Assembly: GCA_937899785.1 (NCBI GenBank)
Contig: CALCCG010000184.1
Span: 1-64,000 of the forward strand
Source: an uncultured Erythrobacter sp.
GTDB taxonomy: Bacteria; Pseudomonadota; Alphaproteobacteria; Sphingomonadales; Sphingomonadaceae
Direction: 5' to 3'
DNA length: 64,000 nucleotides
In this document: positions 42,295-50,456 of the stretch, in pieces
Layout of the letters: each line of letters starts with the position of its first letter
How positions within the stretch are numbered: position 1 is the stretch's first letter
Notes under the pieces: model-generated
Told to the model about the DNA's origin: nothing
Databases searched by the model: none
Seen by the model: only the letters and a program-made list of their open reading frames with translations
Program-made: the position numbers and the translations under genes

Positions 42295-43388
42295 AGGACA
42301 ATCATTTCGGCCTGCAACGCGCCGGCTTGTTTGAGGCTTTCCAGGATCACCACCAGATCCGCCGCACCCACGCCCAAGACGTTGAGCGCATCGACAATTT
42401 CCGAAAGACTCGCCGCGCCGGGCATCAGCGCGACGCGATCGGACCGCTCGCTAATCGAAATCGTGCTCGCTTCCTCGATTGCGGTCTCGCCATTGCCAAA
42501 CGGCGCGGGCTGGACCACGCGCGGGGCCTCATCAATGCGGATGACAAGCTTGCCATGGCTGATCGCGGCGGGGGCTAGACGAACCGCCTGATTGATAACC
42601 ACTGTGCCCGTGCGGCTGTTGACGATCACCCGCGCTGCGACTGGAGCCGGGGTTACTGGCAGCATCTCGATCGCGGCGAGCTTGGCCGCGCGCTCATCGT
42701 TGCCAAAGGGAAGCGCAAGCTCAATGCTCACCCCGTCAGCGACCCGGGCCATGCCCGGATAGCGCGCGTTGACGGCGTCGCGCACGCGCTGCGCGGTTAG
42801 GAAATCAGCCCGATGGAGATTGAATTTCAGGCTCGCCTGCTGATCAAACCCGGTCGCCACCGCGCGTTCCACCGTGGCGCCATCGGCGATGCGGCCCACG
42901 GTCGCTACGTTGACGGTGAGCTGTGAGCCATCGCGGCCTGAGACACCCAGGCCGCCCACCGCGACATTGCCCTGCGCCATGGCGTAGATTTCGCCATCGG
43001 CTCCGTAGAGAGGCGCAAGGACCAGCGCCCCTCCACGAAGCGAGCGCGCCTGACCGAGCGTCGAGACGGTGATATCGATCCGCTGTCCCGGCTTGGCAAA
43101 GGCGGGAAGTTCCGCAGTCACGATCACCGCCGCCGCGTTGCGCAGGTTCGGGTTGACGCCGGGTGGCAATTGCAGACCCAGACGCCCGGATATGCCACGC
43201 ATCGCTTCGGTTACATATTGCAGGTTGTCATCGCCGGTGCCCTGCAGGCCGACCACAACACCGTACCCGGTAAGCTGGTTGGCGCGCAGCCCTTCAAACT
43301 GCCCCAGATCGCGTATGCGTTCGGCCGCCGCGCTGGCAGGCACAAGCAAAGCAAAGAGCAACAGCGCAAGCGTTACAAAGCGTCTCAT
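42291..43388 (-). CDS. flgI: Flagellar P-ring protein FlgI
   Basis: A 365-residue periplasmic ring protein with a Sec signal peptide (MRRFVTLALLLFALLVPASAAAERI). The mature start IRDLGQFEGLRANQLTGYGVVVGLQGTGDD is a strong family match, as are VIVTAELPAFAKPGQRIDITVSTLGQARSLRGG and RTGTVVINQAVRLAPAAISHGKLVIRI. ATG 43388 is chosen for the signal peptide; the frame continues upstream into flgH without support. Its chaperone FlgA is encoded at 50684. Confidence 0.95.
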   Translation of the reverse strand: MRRFVTLALLLFALLVPASAAAERIRDLGQFEGLRANQLTGYGVVVGLQGTGDDNLQYVTEAMRGISGRLGLQLPPGVNPNLRNAAAVIVTAELPAFAKPGQRIDITVSTLGQARSLRGGALVLAPLYGADGEIYAMAQGNVAVGGLGVSGRDGSQLTVNVATVGRIADGATVERAVATGFDQQASLKFNLHRADFLTAQRVRDAVNARYPGMARVADGVSIELALPFGNDERAAKLAAIEMLPVTPAPVAARVIVNSRTGTVVINQAVRLAPAAISHGKLVIRIDEAPRVVQPAPFGNGETAIEEASTISISERSDRVALMPGAASLSEIVDALNVLGVGAADLVVILESLKQAGALQAEMIVL

Positions 43389-43399
43389 CACACGGCCCC

Positions 43400-44092
43400 C
43401 TAGAACGGCGAAATGGCGTTGAAGAAGCGGCTGAGCCAGCCGGGACGGCTCGCCTGCTGGACCGCACCCTTGCCCGAATAGATGATCCGCGCGTTGGCGA
43501 CCTGAGCGGAGGACAGCCGGTTGTCGACGTCGATATCGACCAGGCGAATGCGGCCAGCGAACTGCACCCACTCATCTCCCTGGCTTAGCGACATTTGCTT
43601 TTCTCCAACCACTTCGGCGGTTCCGTTGGGGTAAAGCGCCGCAATCGTCACCGCGACGGTGCCGGTCAGCTGGCTTTGCTGCGCGGCGTTGCCCCCTCCA
43701 TTGAACGACCCTACGCCGCTGGCATTAAGGGCTTCGGGATCAAGAAAATCGAGCGGGCCGGCGGTCGGCGGGGTCAACGCAATGCTGCCCGCGCGATCGG
43801 TCGCGCCAGTGGTGGACTTGGAGGTGCTGGTGTTTTCGACCAGCACGATGGTGACCATATCGCCCAGCTTGCGCGCGCGTGTGCCGGTCACAAGGCCCGC
43901 ATAACCCTGGCTCGCCTGATAGATCGACCCTTTGCTGGCGGGCGTTGTGGCGACAGGCTGCGTTGCACCGGGAAGCGTCTGGACCGCTCCGGGCGGCGGC
44001 GGCGCGTAAAAGCCCGGCGCGCGCGAAGACCCGCCGATGCACCCGCTGAGCGACAGAGCAATCGCGGCGACAAAGAACAGACGCGCGATCAT
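43400..44092 (-). CDS. flgH: Flagellar L-ring lipoprotein FlgH
   Basis: A 230-residue outer-membrane ring protein. Signal peptide with lipobox LSLSGC (IALSLSGCIGGSS). Core motifs are GSIYQASQGYAGLVTGTRARKLGDMVTIVLVENTSTSK and NGTAEVVGEKQMSLSQGDEWVQFAGRIRLVDI. ATG 44092 (preceded in frame by GTG) overlaps the flgG stop by one base (TGATG). Confidence 0.94.
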   Translation of the reverse strand: MIARLFFVAAIALSLSGCIGGSSRAPGFYAPPPPGAVQTLPGATQPVATTPASKGSIYQASQGYAGLVTGTRARKLGDMVTIVLVENTSTSKSTTGATDRAGSIALTPPTAGPLDFLDPEALNASGVGSFNGGGNAAQQSQLTGTVAVTIAALYPNGTAEVVGEKQMSLSQGDEWVQFAGRIRLVDIDVDNRLSSAQVANARIIYSGKGAVQQASRPGWLSRFFNAISPF

Positions 44093-44883
44093 CACAGCGT
44101 CTGGTTGGCGTTGCGCAGCATCTCGTCGACCGCGCTCACCATCTTGGAGTTTATTTCATAGGCGCGCTGCGCCTCGATCATTTCAACCAGCTCTTCGACC
44201 GTGTTGACGTTCGAACCCTCGAGCATGCCCTGGCGGATCTGTCCGCGCCCGAACTGGCCAGCAATGCCAAGCTCAGCCGGGCCACTCGCGGCGGTCTCGA
44301 CCAAAAAATTGTCGCCAATCGCGCGCAGACCAGCGGGGTTGACGAAGTTGGCGACCTGCAGCTGTCCAAGCTGGACGGGCGCGGTCTGTCCGGGCTGGAT
44401 CGCGCTTACCGTACCATCGGGCGAGATCGCGATCGATTGCGAGCCCTGCGGAATCTGGATCGGCGGGGTGATGGCGTAGCCTTGCCCGGTGATGAGGTTG
44501 CCCTGCGGGGACACAGTAAAGTTGCCCGCGCGGGTGAAGGCGATCTGGCCGCCCGGCGGCAGTTCGACCTGGAAATAGCCATCGCCGTCAAGCGCCAGAT
44601 CAAAGGTGTTGCCGGTCTGGAGCAAGGTGCCCTGGCTCTCGATCCGGCTGGTTCCTACCAGCGCCACACCGGTGCCCAGGTTAAGACCCACTGCATACGC
44701 GGTCTGATTGGTCGATTGCTGGCCGGCAACGCGTTGTTCCTGATAGGCAAGCGTCGCAAAGTCAGCCCGGTCGCGCTTAAAGCCCGTGGTGCTGATATTG
44801 GCGAGATTGTTGGCGATGACGCGCATCCGGGCGTCCTGCGCCTCAAGCCCGGTGCGAGCGACATGAAGGGCGGAATTGGGCAT
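44092..44883 (-). CDS. flgG: Flagellar distal rod protein FlgG
   Basis: A 263-residue rod protein, the usual length. N-terminal ALHVARTGLEAQDARMRVIANNLANISTTGFKRDRADFATLAYQ and C-terminal GRGQIRQGMLEGSNVNTVEELVEMIEAQRAYEINSKMVSAVDEML are nearly consensus for FlgG. FDLALDGDGYFQVELPPG, the FlgE/F/G central motif, is present. It overlaps flgH by one base and follows flgF after 25 bases. Confidence 0.96.
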   Translation of the reverse strand: MPNSALHVARTGLEAQDARMRVIANNLANISTTGFKRDRADFATLAYQEQRVAGQQSTNQTAYAVGLNLGTGVALVGTSRIESQGTLLQTGNTFDLALDGDGYFQVELPPGGQIAFTRAGNFTVSPQGNLITGQGYAITPPIQIPQGSQSIAISPDGTVSAIQPGQTAPVQLGQLQVANFVNPAGLRAIGDNFLVETAASGPAELGIAGQFGRGQIRQGMLEGSNVNTVEELVEMIEAQRAYEINSKMVSAVDEMLRNANQTL

Positions 44884-44908
44884 GTCTGGTTCGTCCTCTC
44901 GAAAGATT

Positions 44909-45676
44909 TTAGCGCATCGACATGAGGCGGCTGGAGGCCTCGTCGAGGTCGCGAGCGGTCTTGATGATCTTGGCGCGCTGTTCGAAAGCGCGTTGCGCGT
45001 CGATCATCTGGACTAGGGTTTCCGCGGTCTCGACGTTGGAATCCTCCAACGACCCGCTGGTCACACGCGCGGTGGGATCGGGTGGCAACACGCCATCAAT
45101 CCCATTGGCGCCGGGCACTTTGAGGAAGCTGTCGATCCCCTTGGTGAGGCGCGAGCCCTGGGGCGAGACAAGCTTGATCTGATCAACCAGTTCAGCCGCC
45201 ACTTGTGGCGCAGCGGGATCCGTGGCGAGCACGCTCCCATCCTCGGCGATCGCAATCGCAAAGCCCTGTGGTACGGTGATCGGACCACCGCCTACGCCAA
45301 GAACCGCAAGCCCCTCACCGTTTTCGAGCACGCCCGAGGACGAAACCCGCAGATCGCCGCGACGGGAATACACTTCCGCGCCGTCGAACCCGCCCGCCGG
45401 GTTCTGAAACGCGATCAGCGCCTCGCCCTGCACCGCCAAATCGAGCGGCTGGCCCGTGGGCCGCACGCGCGCGGCGACCATATCCGCTCCGCGCACTTGC
45501 CCACGGGCCAGCGCACGCGCTTCGATCGACCCGTCTTTGAGCGTGGCCGATGTGACCGCGAACACCTCGCCTCGAAAGCCCGGCGTCGACGCGTTGGCGA
45601 GATTGTTCGCCACCGCACGTTGCCGGTCCATCGAAGCGTTCATGCTGGTGAGCGCGGTGTAGATCAGACGATCCAT
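44909..45676 (-). CDS. flgF: Flagellar proximal rod protein FlgF
   Basis: A 255-residue rod protein with MDRLIYTALTSMNASMDRQRAVANNLANASTPGFRGEVFA at the N-terminus. GQPLDLAVQGEALIAFQNP lies in the middle, and RVTSGSLEDSNVETAETLVQMIDAQRAFEQRAKIIKTARDLDE is at the C-terminus, all typical of FlgF. It sits between flgE and flgG as in most flg operons. Confidence 0.95.
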   Translation of the reverse strand: MDRLIYTALTSMNASMDRQRAVANNLANASTPGFRGEVFAVTSATLKDGSIEARALARGQVRGADMVAARVRPTGQPLDLAVQGEALIAFQNPAGGFDGAEVYSRRGDLRVSSSGVLENGEGLAVLGVGGGPITVPQGFAIAIAEDGSVLATDPAAPQVAAELVDQIKLVSPQGSRLTKGIDSFLKVPGANGIDGVLPPDPTARVTSGSLEDSNVETAETLVQMIDAQRAFEQRAKIIKTARDLDEASSRLMSMR

Positions 45677-45715
45677 GATGCGTTCTCTTCAGACTGACCG
45701 ATCACGCTCGGACCC

Positions 45716-46528
45716 TTACGAACGCAGGTTCAGCACGGTCTGCGAAATCTGCGTCGACGTGTCGATCGCACGGGCGTTGGCCTGGAAGTTGCGCTGCGCG
45801 GTGAGCAGCGCTACCATCTCTTCAGACAGATCAACATTCGAGCGCTCCAGCGCGCCAGAGAAGATCGAGCCGAACTGGCCGACTCCCGGATTGCCGTAAA
45901 CGGGGTTGCCGGACAGGCCAGTTACCGCCCACTTGGTCTGGCCAATCGGGCGCAGGCCATCGTTGGCGGCGAAGCTGGCAAGCGCGATCTGCGCCACCGG
46001 CTCAACCGTGCCGTCGGCGTAGGACGCCTGGACGAGGCCGCGATTGGTGATCGAGACGTTCGCCAGGTTGGCGCCTGCGCCGTTCGTGGTCGGAACAACA
46101 ATACTGGAAGGCGTGGTCGAAGTCGGGTTGCCGTCGGTGTCGACGGTGAAGCCCTGGACCTGATCGCCGAGCGAATCCTGAAGTTCCCCGCTGGACACGA
46201 TCCGCAAGGATCCCGCCCGCGTAAAGCTGACATCGCCCGAAATGGGATTGGTGGTGGCGAGGAAGCCGTCGCCGTTGATGGCCACATCGAGCCCACGACC
46301 GGTCTGCTCCAGCGTGCCGAGCGCAAAATCCTGGGTAATTCCAGCGAGAGCCGAGCCAATGCCCGGCGTCAGCCGCGGATCCGTGCCTGCGCCGCTGGCG
46401 ACGAGATCGTAAAAGCTCGCATTGCTTTTCTTGAAGCCGACGCTCTCAGCGTTGGCGATGTTCTGCGAGATAACGCGCAGGTCGGTCTCGGCGTTGCGCA
46501 TACCGGAAAGGGCGGTGAAGAAGGACAT
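45716..46528 (-). CDS. flgE: Flagellar hook protein FlgE, very short form
   Basis: A 270-residue hook protein against about 400 in enterics and up to 700 in some alphaproteobacteria. N-terminal FFTALSGMRNAETDLRVISQNIANAESVGFKKSNASFYDL, central GLDVAINGDGFLATTNP and C-terminal GALERSNVDLSEEMVALLTAQRNFQANARAIDTSTQISQTVLNLR identify it. The length leaves D0, D1 and little else; the outer D2 domain appears to be lost. Position after flgD confirms FlgE rather than another rod protein. Confidence 0.9.
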   Translation of the reverse strand: MSFFTALSGMRNAETDLRVISQNIANAESVGFKKSNASFYDLVASGAGTDPRLTPGIGSALAGITQDFALGTLEQTGRGLDVAINGDGFLATTNPISGDVSFTRAGSLRIVSSGELQDSLGDQVQGFTVDTDGNPTSTTPSSIVVPTTNGAGANLANVSITNRGLVQASYADGTVEPVAQIALASFAANDGLRPIGQTKWAVTGLSGNPVYGNPGVGQFGSIFSGALERSNVDLSEEMVALLTAQRNFQANARAIDTSTQISQTVLNLRS

Positions 46529-46586
46529 AGGATTTTCCTTTGTTTGGGGTTCAGGGGTTCAGTGTCTTGAGAAATTCGTCTTGGGA

Positions 46587-47006
46587 TCAGGTCAGGGCTG
46601 GTGTGTCGATTACCCCTGTTTCGCCTGCGTCGCTCGATCCGCCGACCGCGCGCTCGGCCGCTTCAGCAGCGGCGGCAGCGGCTTCGGCGGCGGCTTGCGC
46701 AGCGGCGGTGGCCGCCTCTTGGGTGATTGTCAGAGCGTCGAGCTTATCCGCGATCTCGGTCAGCGTCTCGCTCGACGCGGTCTCCGCCTCAAGCGTCGAA
46801 AACTGCGCAAGCTGTGCGAGCATTTCTTCGTTATCGACCGGTTCAAGCGGATCCTGATTAAGCAGCGATTCGGTCAGCAAACGCAGGAAATCCGCTTGGC
46901 CCAGCGACGCCGCGCCTCCTTCACCCGAAAGCACAGACGGCGTGTTCAATTGATCCAGTGTGGTGGTTGTCACATCGGCGGTGGGTTGGCCTATGGGCGT
47001 CGTCAT
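46587..47006 (-). CDS. flgD: Hook-assembly scaffold protein FlgD, truncated form
   Basis: A 139-residue protein. Residues 30-85 hold the conserved FlgD N-terminal region: LGQADFLRLLTESLLNQDPLEPVDNEEMLAQLAQFSTLEAE. After it comes only an Ala/Glu-rich helix and a short tail. The C-terminal beta-domains (FlgD-Ig and tudor-like) that form the cap plate in other bacteria are missing, and no second gene supplies them here. The reading frame closes normally and flanking genes are intact, so a family-specific reduction is likelier than a mutation. Confidence 0.85.
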   Translation of the reverse strand: MTTPIGQPTADVTTTTLDQLNTPSVLSGEGGAASLGQADFLRLLTESLLNQDPLEPVDNEEMLAQLAQFSTLEAETASSETLTEIADKLDALTITQEAATAAAQAAAEAAAAAAEAAERAVGGSSDAGETGVIDTPALT

Positions 47007-47008
47007 CG

Positions 47009-47419
47009 TTACTTGCTCCTCAGCGTTTCCAGCATCAGCTGCTTGGCGGTTTGGAGCGCCTGGACCATGTTCTGGTACTGGCGGGCGCTCTCCATAATTT
47101 CGACCATCTCGGCGCTCTCATCGACACCCGCCTCGAAGACAAAGCCCTCTTCATTGGCGAGCGGATGGCCCGGATCGTAACGTTTGGTTGGCGCGGTCTC
47201 AGAGCGCACCAGCCCATCGCTGCGCACGCTTGACAGGCCGCTGGCTCGGTCGAGTTCAGCGGTGAAGACCGCGCGGATCGGACGATAAGCGTCGGCTTCG
47301 TTAGAGGCGACCGAACCCGCATTGGCGAGGTTGGACGTCGCCGCGTTCATCCGCACCATCTGCGCGGACATGGCCTGCTCGGTCATCGAAAACAGCGTCA
47401 TCGGGCGGTCAGCGGGCAT
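47009..47419 (-). CDS. flgC: Flagellar proximal rod protein FlgC
   Basis: A 136-residue rod protein with FSMTEQAMSAQMVRMNAATSNLANAGSVASNEADAYRPIRAVF and, at the C-terminus, VFEAGVDESAEMVEIMESARQYQNMVQALQTAKQLMLETLR, both diagnostic. GGGGGA precedes the ATG at 47419 by 8 bases. It lies 3 bases after flgB and 2 bases before flgD. Confidence 0.94.
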   Translation of the reverse strand: MPADRPMTLFSMTEQAMSAQMVRMNAATSNLANAGSVASNEADAYRPIRAVFTAELDRASGLSSVRSDGLVRSETAPTKRYDPGHPLANEEGFVFEAGVDESAEMVEIMESARQYQNMVQALQTAKQLMLETLRSK

Positions 47420-47422
47420 CGT

Positions 47423-47797
47423 CTATTCCCCCTTCAGCGCGCGGGTGAGAACGTTGACCTTGCCTTGCACAAAGCTCAACGTGGCAGAGTAGGCGACCGC
47501 GTTCTCGGCAAAGGCGAGCTGTTCGCGGTTGAGTTCGACCGTGTTGCCATCAAGGCTGGGCATGGTCGGAATGCGATACAGCGTATGCGCGTCCTCGCCG
47601 CTCGCCATCGCCGTGTCGACGCCAGCGGCCTGCATCCGGCCTTGGGCCAGCTTGGCTTCGAGCGCGCCGCGAAAGTCGATGTCGCGGGCTTTGTATCCCG
47701 GCGTCGCCGCGTTCGCGATATTGGAGGCGAGCACCCCCATACGCTGCGAGCGCACTTCGAGGGCCGCGCCATGGATACCAAACAGGGATTCGCTCAT
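47423..47797 (-). CDS. flgB: Flagellar proximal rod protein FlgB
   Basis: A 124-residue rod protein, the first gene of the flg operon. SLFGIHGAALEVRSQRMGVLASNIANAATPGYKARDIDFRGAL is the family N-terminus, and LNREQLAFAENAVAYSATLSFVQGKVNVLTRALKG the C-terminus. ATG 47797 is chosen from the conserved start; a longer open frame upstream runs through the promoter. A sigma-54 promoter lies 44-59 bases upstream. Confidence 0.94.
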   Translation of the reverse strand: MSESLFGIHGAALEVRSQRMGVLASNIANAATPGYKARDIDFRGALEAKLAQGRMQAAGVDTAMASGEDAHTLYRIPTMPSLDGNTVELNREQLAFAENAVAYSATLSFVQGKVNVLTRALKGE

Positions 47798-47840
47798 GAG
47801 CCAAGCTTTCCAGAGGACATAATTGTGTGCCCAGCGGTTA

Positions 47841-47856
47841 TGCAGAGCGCGTGCCA
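47841..47856 (-). promoter_or_regulatory. Sigma-54 promoter of the flgB operon
   Basis: On the minus strand the site reads TGGCACG-CGCT-CTGCA, which differs from the consensus TGGCACG-N4-TTGCW at one position and keeps the required GG-N10-GC spacing. The expected transcription start is near 47830, giving a leader of about 33 bases before flgB. A 30-bp palindromic element lies some 50-75 bp upstream, where an enhancer would be expected. Confidence 0.85.
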
Positions 47857-47902
47857 AACCCGCCGAAACCCCGCAAAGCCGAGGGTTTTCCCGTGGGGCG
47901 CG

Positions 47903-47932
47903 CGCCGGGCGGCAGGCGCTTGCCGCCCGGCG
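47903..47932. promoter_or_regulatory. Perfect 12-bp inverted repeat upstream of the flgB sigma-54 promoter
   Basis: The arms at 47903-47914 and 47921-47932 (CGCCGGGCGGCA and its exact complement) are separated by six bases (GGCGCT). There is no T run, and it lies between divergent genes, so it is not a terminator. Its inner half-sites CGGCA/TGCCG recall the inverted repeat in front of the activator gene (28651-28672). A binding site for the flagellar sigma-54 activator is the best guess; it might also act on the divergent ExbB-like gene. Confidence 0.55.
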
Positions 47933-48092
47933 TGGCAAAGGGCTGCCTGCTCGACCGTTCGCGGCCCAGCGCCGCGCATCACCAGCCTCCCGCGACCCGC
48001 CGTCTGCACTGCGATCCCACGAACGGCGAGCGCGCCAACACACGGCGCCGGCGGAGGCTTAATATGGGAGGACGCGATCCGTTCTTTCCCTC

Positions 48093-48803
48093 ATGCCCCC
48101 AAGCCCGACACCGATAGCCGACGCCACCCTTGCAACACCCCAGGCGTTCGGAGCCTCGCTGCTTGACCCCTGGGCTCTTGCGATTGTGTTGGTCGGCACG
48201 CTTGTCGCCACGTTCGCGCGCGCGGGCGCAGGCGACGTCGCGCGCGCGCTTAGCGCGCTGGGCGGATTGTGGCGCACACGGTTTGATCCCGACGCCAACC
48301 GCACCGCGCTGGCGCGGTGGGCACGCTCCATGCGACAGCGCGGGCTGCTGGGCGCGGACGAACCCTTTCCGCCCGACCGCGTGCTGGCCCGCGCGCTTGA
48401 CGCTTTGGTGCGCACCGCCTCGCTCGGCGCGTTTCAGACGGTCCACGAAACGGCACGCGCCACCCATATCCGCCAGGCCCAGCGCGCCGCGCAGGTGTTC
48501 GAACAGGCCGGCGATCTGGCGCCCGTCTTTGGCCTGGTCGGGACCTTGTTTGCTCTGACACAAATCGCGCCCGACGCCGCCGCGCAAGGCGACGCCACGG
48601 CGCTTGGGGCGATCGCAACCGCTGTGCTGTCCTCGCTGTACGGCGTCTTGAGCGCACATCTGGTGTTCCTGCCGCTTGCGCAAGCGATTGCGCGCCAGGC
48701 CGAGCGCGAGGAAGAAGCCCGTGCACAGCTCGTCGAATGGCTGGCCGCCGAAGCCGCCGACGTGCTTCCAGGGCGCGTGACCAAACTCAAGCCGGCGGCG
48801 TGA
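48093..48803 (+). CDS. MotA/TolQ/ExbB-family proton-channel protein
   Basis: A 236-residue membrane protein. Segments: TM1 at about 23-45 (LLDPWALAIVLVGTLVATFARAG), then a cytoplasmic loop, then the family core EQAGDLAPVFGLVGTLFALTQI and GAIATAVLSSLYGVLSAHLVFLPLAQAIA. Three segments and the core pattern place it nearer ExbB/TolQ than the four-segment MotA at 38807. The following gene, 6 bases on, encodes a short ExbD/MotB-like partner. The pair is divergent from the flgB operon and inside the flagellar cluster, so an auxiliary energising complex for the flagellum is possible. No TonB or Tol genes are adjacent. Confidence 0.78.
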   Translation: MPPSPTPIADATLATPQAFGASLLDPWALAIVLVGTLVATFARAGAGDVARALSALGGLWRTRFDPDANRTALARWARSMRQRGLLGADEPFPPDRVLARALDALVRTASLGAFQTVHETARATHIRQAQRAAQVFEQAGDLAPVFGLVGTLFALTQIAPDAAAQGDATALGAIATAVLSSLYGVLSAHLVFLPLAQAIARQAEREEEARAQLVEWLAAEAADVLPGRVTKLKPAA

Positions 48804-48809
48804 CCGACC

Positions 48810-49259
48810 GTGCCCGCGCTTGCCATCCCTCCCGCCGCGCCCGCTCTTTCGCGCAGCCCAACCAGCTGGCAGCTGATCCTGGCGGACCTGGCGTTGATCC
48901 TGTTTCTGATGACCGCCGCGGCGCTCACCGGCGGGGCGGAAGAGGATAGTGCGCTACCCCCTGAACCGTCTTTCCAACCGCCAACGCCCGAAGCGGTCGC
49001 GCCCGCGCAGGCGCTGTATCGCACCGGGCCCGGCTTGCCGACCTTGGCGCAATGGCTTGAGCAGCAGCCCCGCGATCCCCGCGCCGCGCTGACCATCGTC
49101 GCCCGGCACGGCCCCGGCACAGCGGACCGCGCGTGGGCCGATGCGCGCGCCATGGCCGCCACAGCGTCGGCTATGGGGGTGCGCGCAAGGGTGATCATCC
49201 GCGAGGGCGCGCGCGACGATATCCACGCGAGCCTCGCCTACGATCAACCGGCCGAGTGA
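48810..49259 (+). CDS. Short ExbD/MotB-like membrane protein (stator-type partner), new or divergent
   Basis: A 149-residue protein starting at GTG 48810. One N-terminal membrane segment, SWQLILADLALILFLMTAAAL, has an Asp (D26) at the position where MotB/ExbD/TolR carry the proton-accepting Asp. A Pro-rich linker (about 50-65) leads to a periplasmic domain of about 80 residues (RAALTIVARHGPGTADRAWADARAMAATASAMGVRARVIIRE) that looks ExbD- or degenerate OmpA-like but lacks the full peptidoglycan-binding signature. Function inferred only from topology and from the ExbB-like gene before it. Confidence 0.62.
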   Translation: MPALAIPPAAPALSRSPTSWQLILADLALILFLMTAAALTGGAEEDSALPPEPSFQPPTPEAVAPAQALYRTGPGLPTLAQWLEQQPRDPRAALTIVARHGPGTADRAWADARAMAATASAMGVRARVIIREGARDDIHASLAYDQPAE

Positions 49260-49316
49260 CGATGATTCTGTGGCTGCGCCGACGCGCGCGGGATAGGGAA
49301 AGGTGGCAACCCCGCT

Positions 49317-50456
49317 TTAGCTGGCGATAATACGGTTCCGACCCTGCTCCTTGGCCTGGTAAAGCGCGGCGTCCGCCACAGCGAGAGCGTCGCGCGGATC
49401 GCCTTGCTCGCCGACTTGTGCGAGCCCGCCCGAAAAGGTCACCTTGCCGAACGGTCGCCCGGTCTCGCGGTTCATCAGCTGCTTGACCGACATGGCGCGG
49501 CGCACGCCATCGAGCTTCTCAAACGCATCATAGCGTGTGAGCCCATGGAACAGCAGGACGAATTCCTCGCCGCCATGGCGCGCGACAAAGCAATCGTCGC
49601 TGGCGAGCGAGTTAAGCGTGCTCGCCACCGCGCACAGGATGCGGTCGCCGGCTTCGTGGCCATGCGTGTCGTTGACCGCCTTGAAGTGGTCGATATCGCA
49701 AAAGGCGACGCAGAGCGGCTCTTTGTTGGCGCGCGCCTGCGCGGCTGCGGAAGCGAGTCTGCGTTCAAACGCGCGGCGATTGGGCAGGCGCGTGAGATGG
49801 TCGACATCCGCCTCCATCCGCGCCTTGGCGAGATTCTCGCGCAGAGAATCGGTTTCGGCTTGGCTCTTGTCCATCGCGCTTTCGACCCGCGCAATGCTCT
49901 CCAGCATGGTGCGCGAGAGATCGATCACGCGCGCCACTTCCGCGCCCGCATCGCCGCCGGTCTTCACCTGATCCATCGCGGTGATCTGCGCGTCCAAGGC
50001 ACCGCGATGATCGCTGGTTTCGTCGGCCGCAGTCTTGGCGGTCTGCGCGAAACGGATCAGCGAATATTCAAGCTGATCCATCAGCGTCTCAAGTTCGGCG
50101 ATGCGATCATTGGTCTCCGGATCGAGCCGCTCAAGCGTGTTGAGCCATCGTTGATCGATCGGTTCACCGCTTATCTCCCGCGTAACAAAGGCTTCGGCCA
50201 GCTGTGCGTTCGAGCCGGAGAGCGCGTTGCAAATCGCGGCGAGATTGGTCCCGTTGACTTCCAGATTGTGCTTCATCGCGAAAGCGCTGATCCGCTCCAG
50301 CAGATCAACCCGCGCCTCGCGTACGCGCGGGGCAACCGTCGCCTCCGACCCCGCTCCCGCCGCGGGTGGCTCTGTCTTGGGCGAAGCGGGGGCGGTTTCC
50401 GGCCTGGCCTGCTCCTTGGCATGGGCCTTGCCGACGGTTTTTGAAAGGAAGGACAT
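49317..50456 (-). CDS. Diguanylate cyclase (GGDEF domain), cytoplasmic
   Basis: A 379-residue protein without membrane segments. Residues 1-45 are Pro/Ala rich, about 50-210 are helical with coiled-coil character, and about 215-379 are a GGDEF domain: DVDHLTRLPNRRAFERRLA, VAFCDIDHFKAVNDTHGHEAGD, active-site GGEEF and ALAVADAALYQAKEQGRNRII. The RxxD inhibitory site that normally precedes the active site is absent (the stretch reads ASDDCFVARHGGEEF). It should make c-di-GMP from GTP, linking this locus to the motile/sessile decision. It lies between the ExbB/ExbD-like pair and flgA on the opposite strand. Confidence 0.92.
   Translation of the reverse strand: MSFLSKTVGKAHAKEQARPETAPASPKTEPPAAGAGSEATVAPRVREARVDLLERISAFAMKHNLEVNGTNLAAICNALSGSNAQLAEAFVTREISGEPIDQRWLNTLERLDPETNDRIAELETLMDQLEYSLIRFAQTAKTAADETSDHRGALDAQITAMDQVKTGGDAGAEVARVIDLSRTMLESIARVESAMDKSQAETDSLRENLAKARMEADVDHLTRLPNRRAFERRLASAAAQARANKEPLCVAFCDIDHFKAVNDTHGHEAGDRILCAVASTLNSLASDDCFVARHGGEEFVLLFHGLTRYDAFEKLDGVRRAMSVKQLMNRETGRPFGKVTFSGGLAQVGEQGDPRDALAVADAALYQAKEQGRNRIIAS

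Noticed and set aside
47903-47932. Interpretation of the strong hairpin as a transcription terminator
   Set aside because: It lies between divergent gene starts and has no T run; an operator or enhancer reading fits better.
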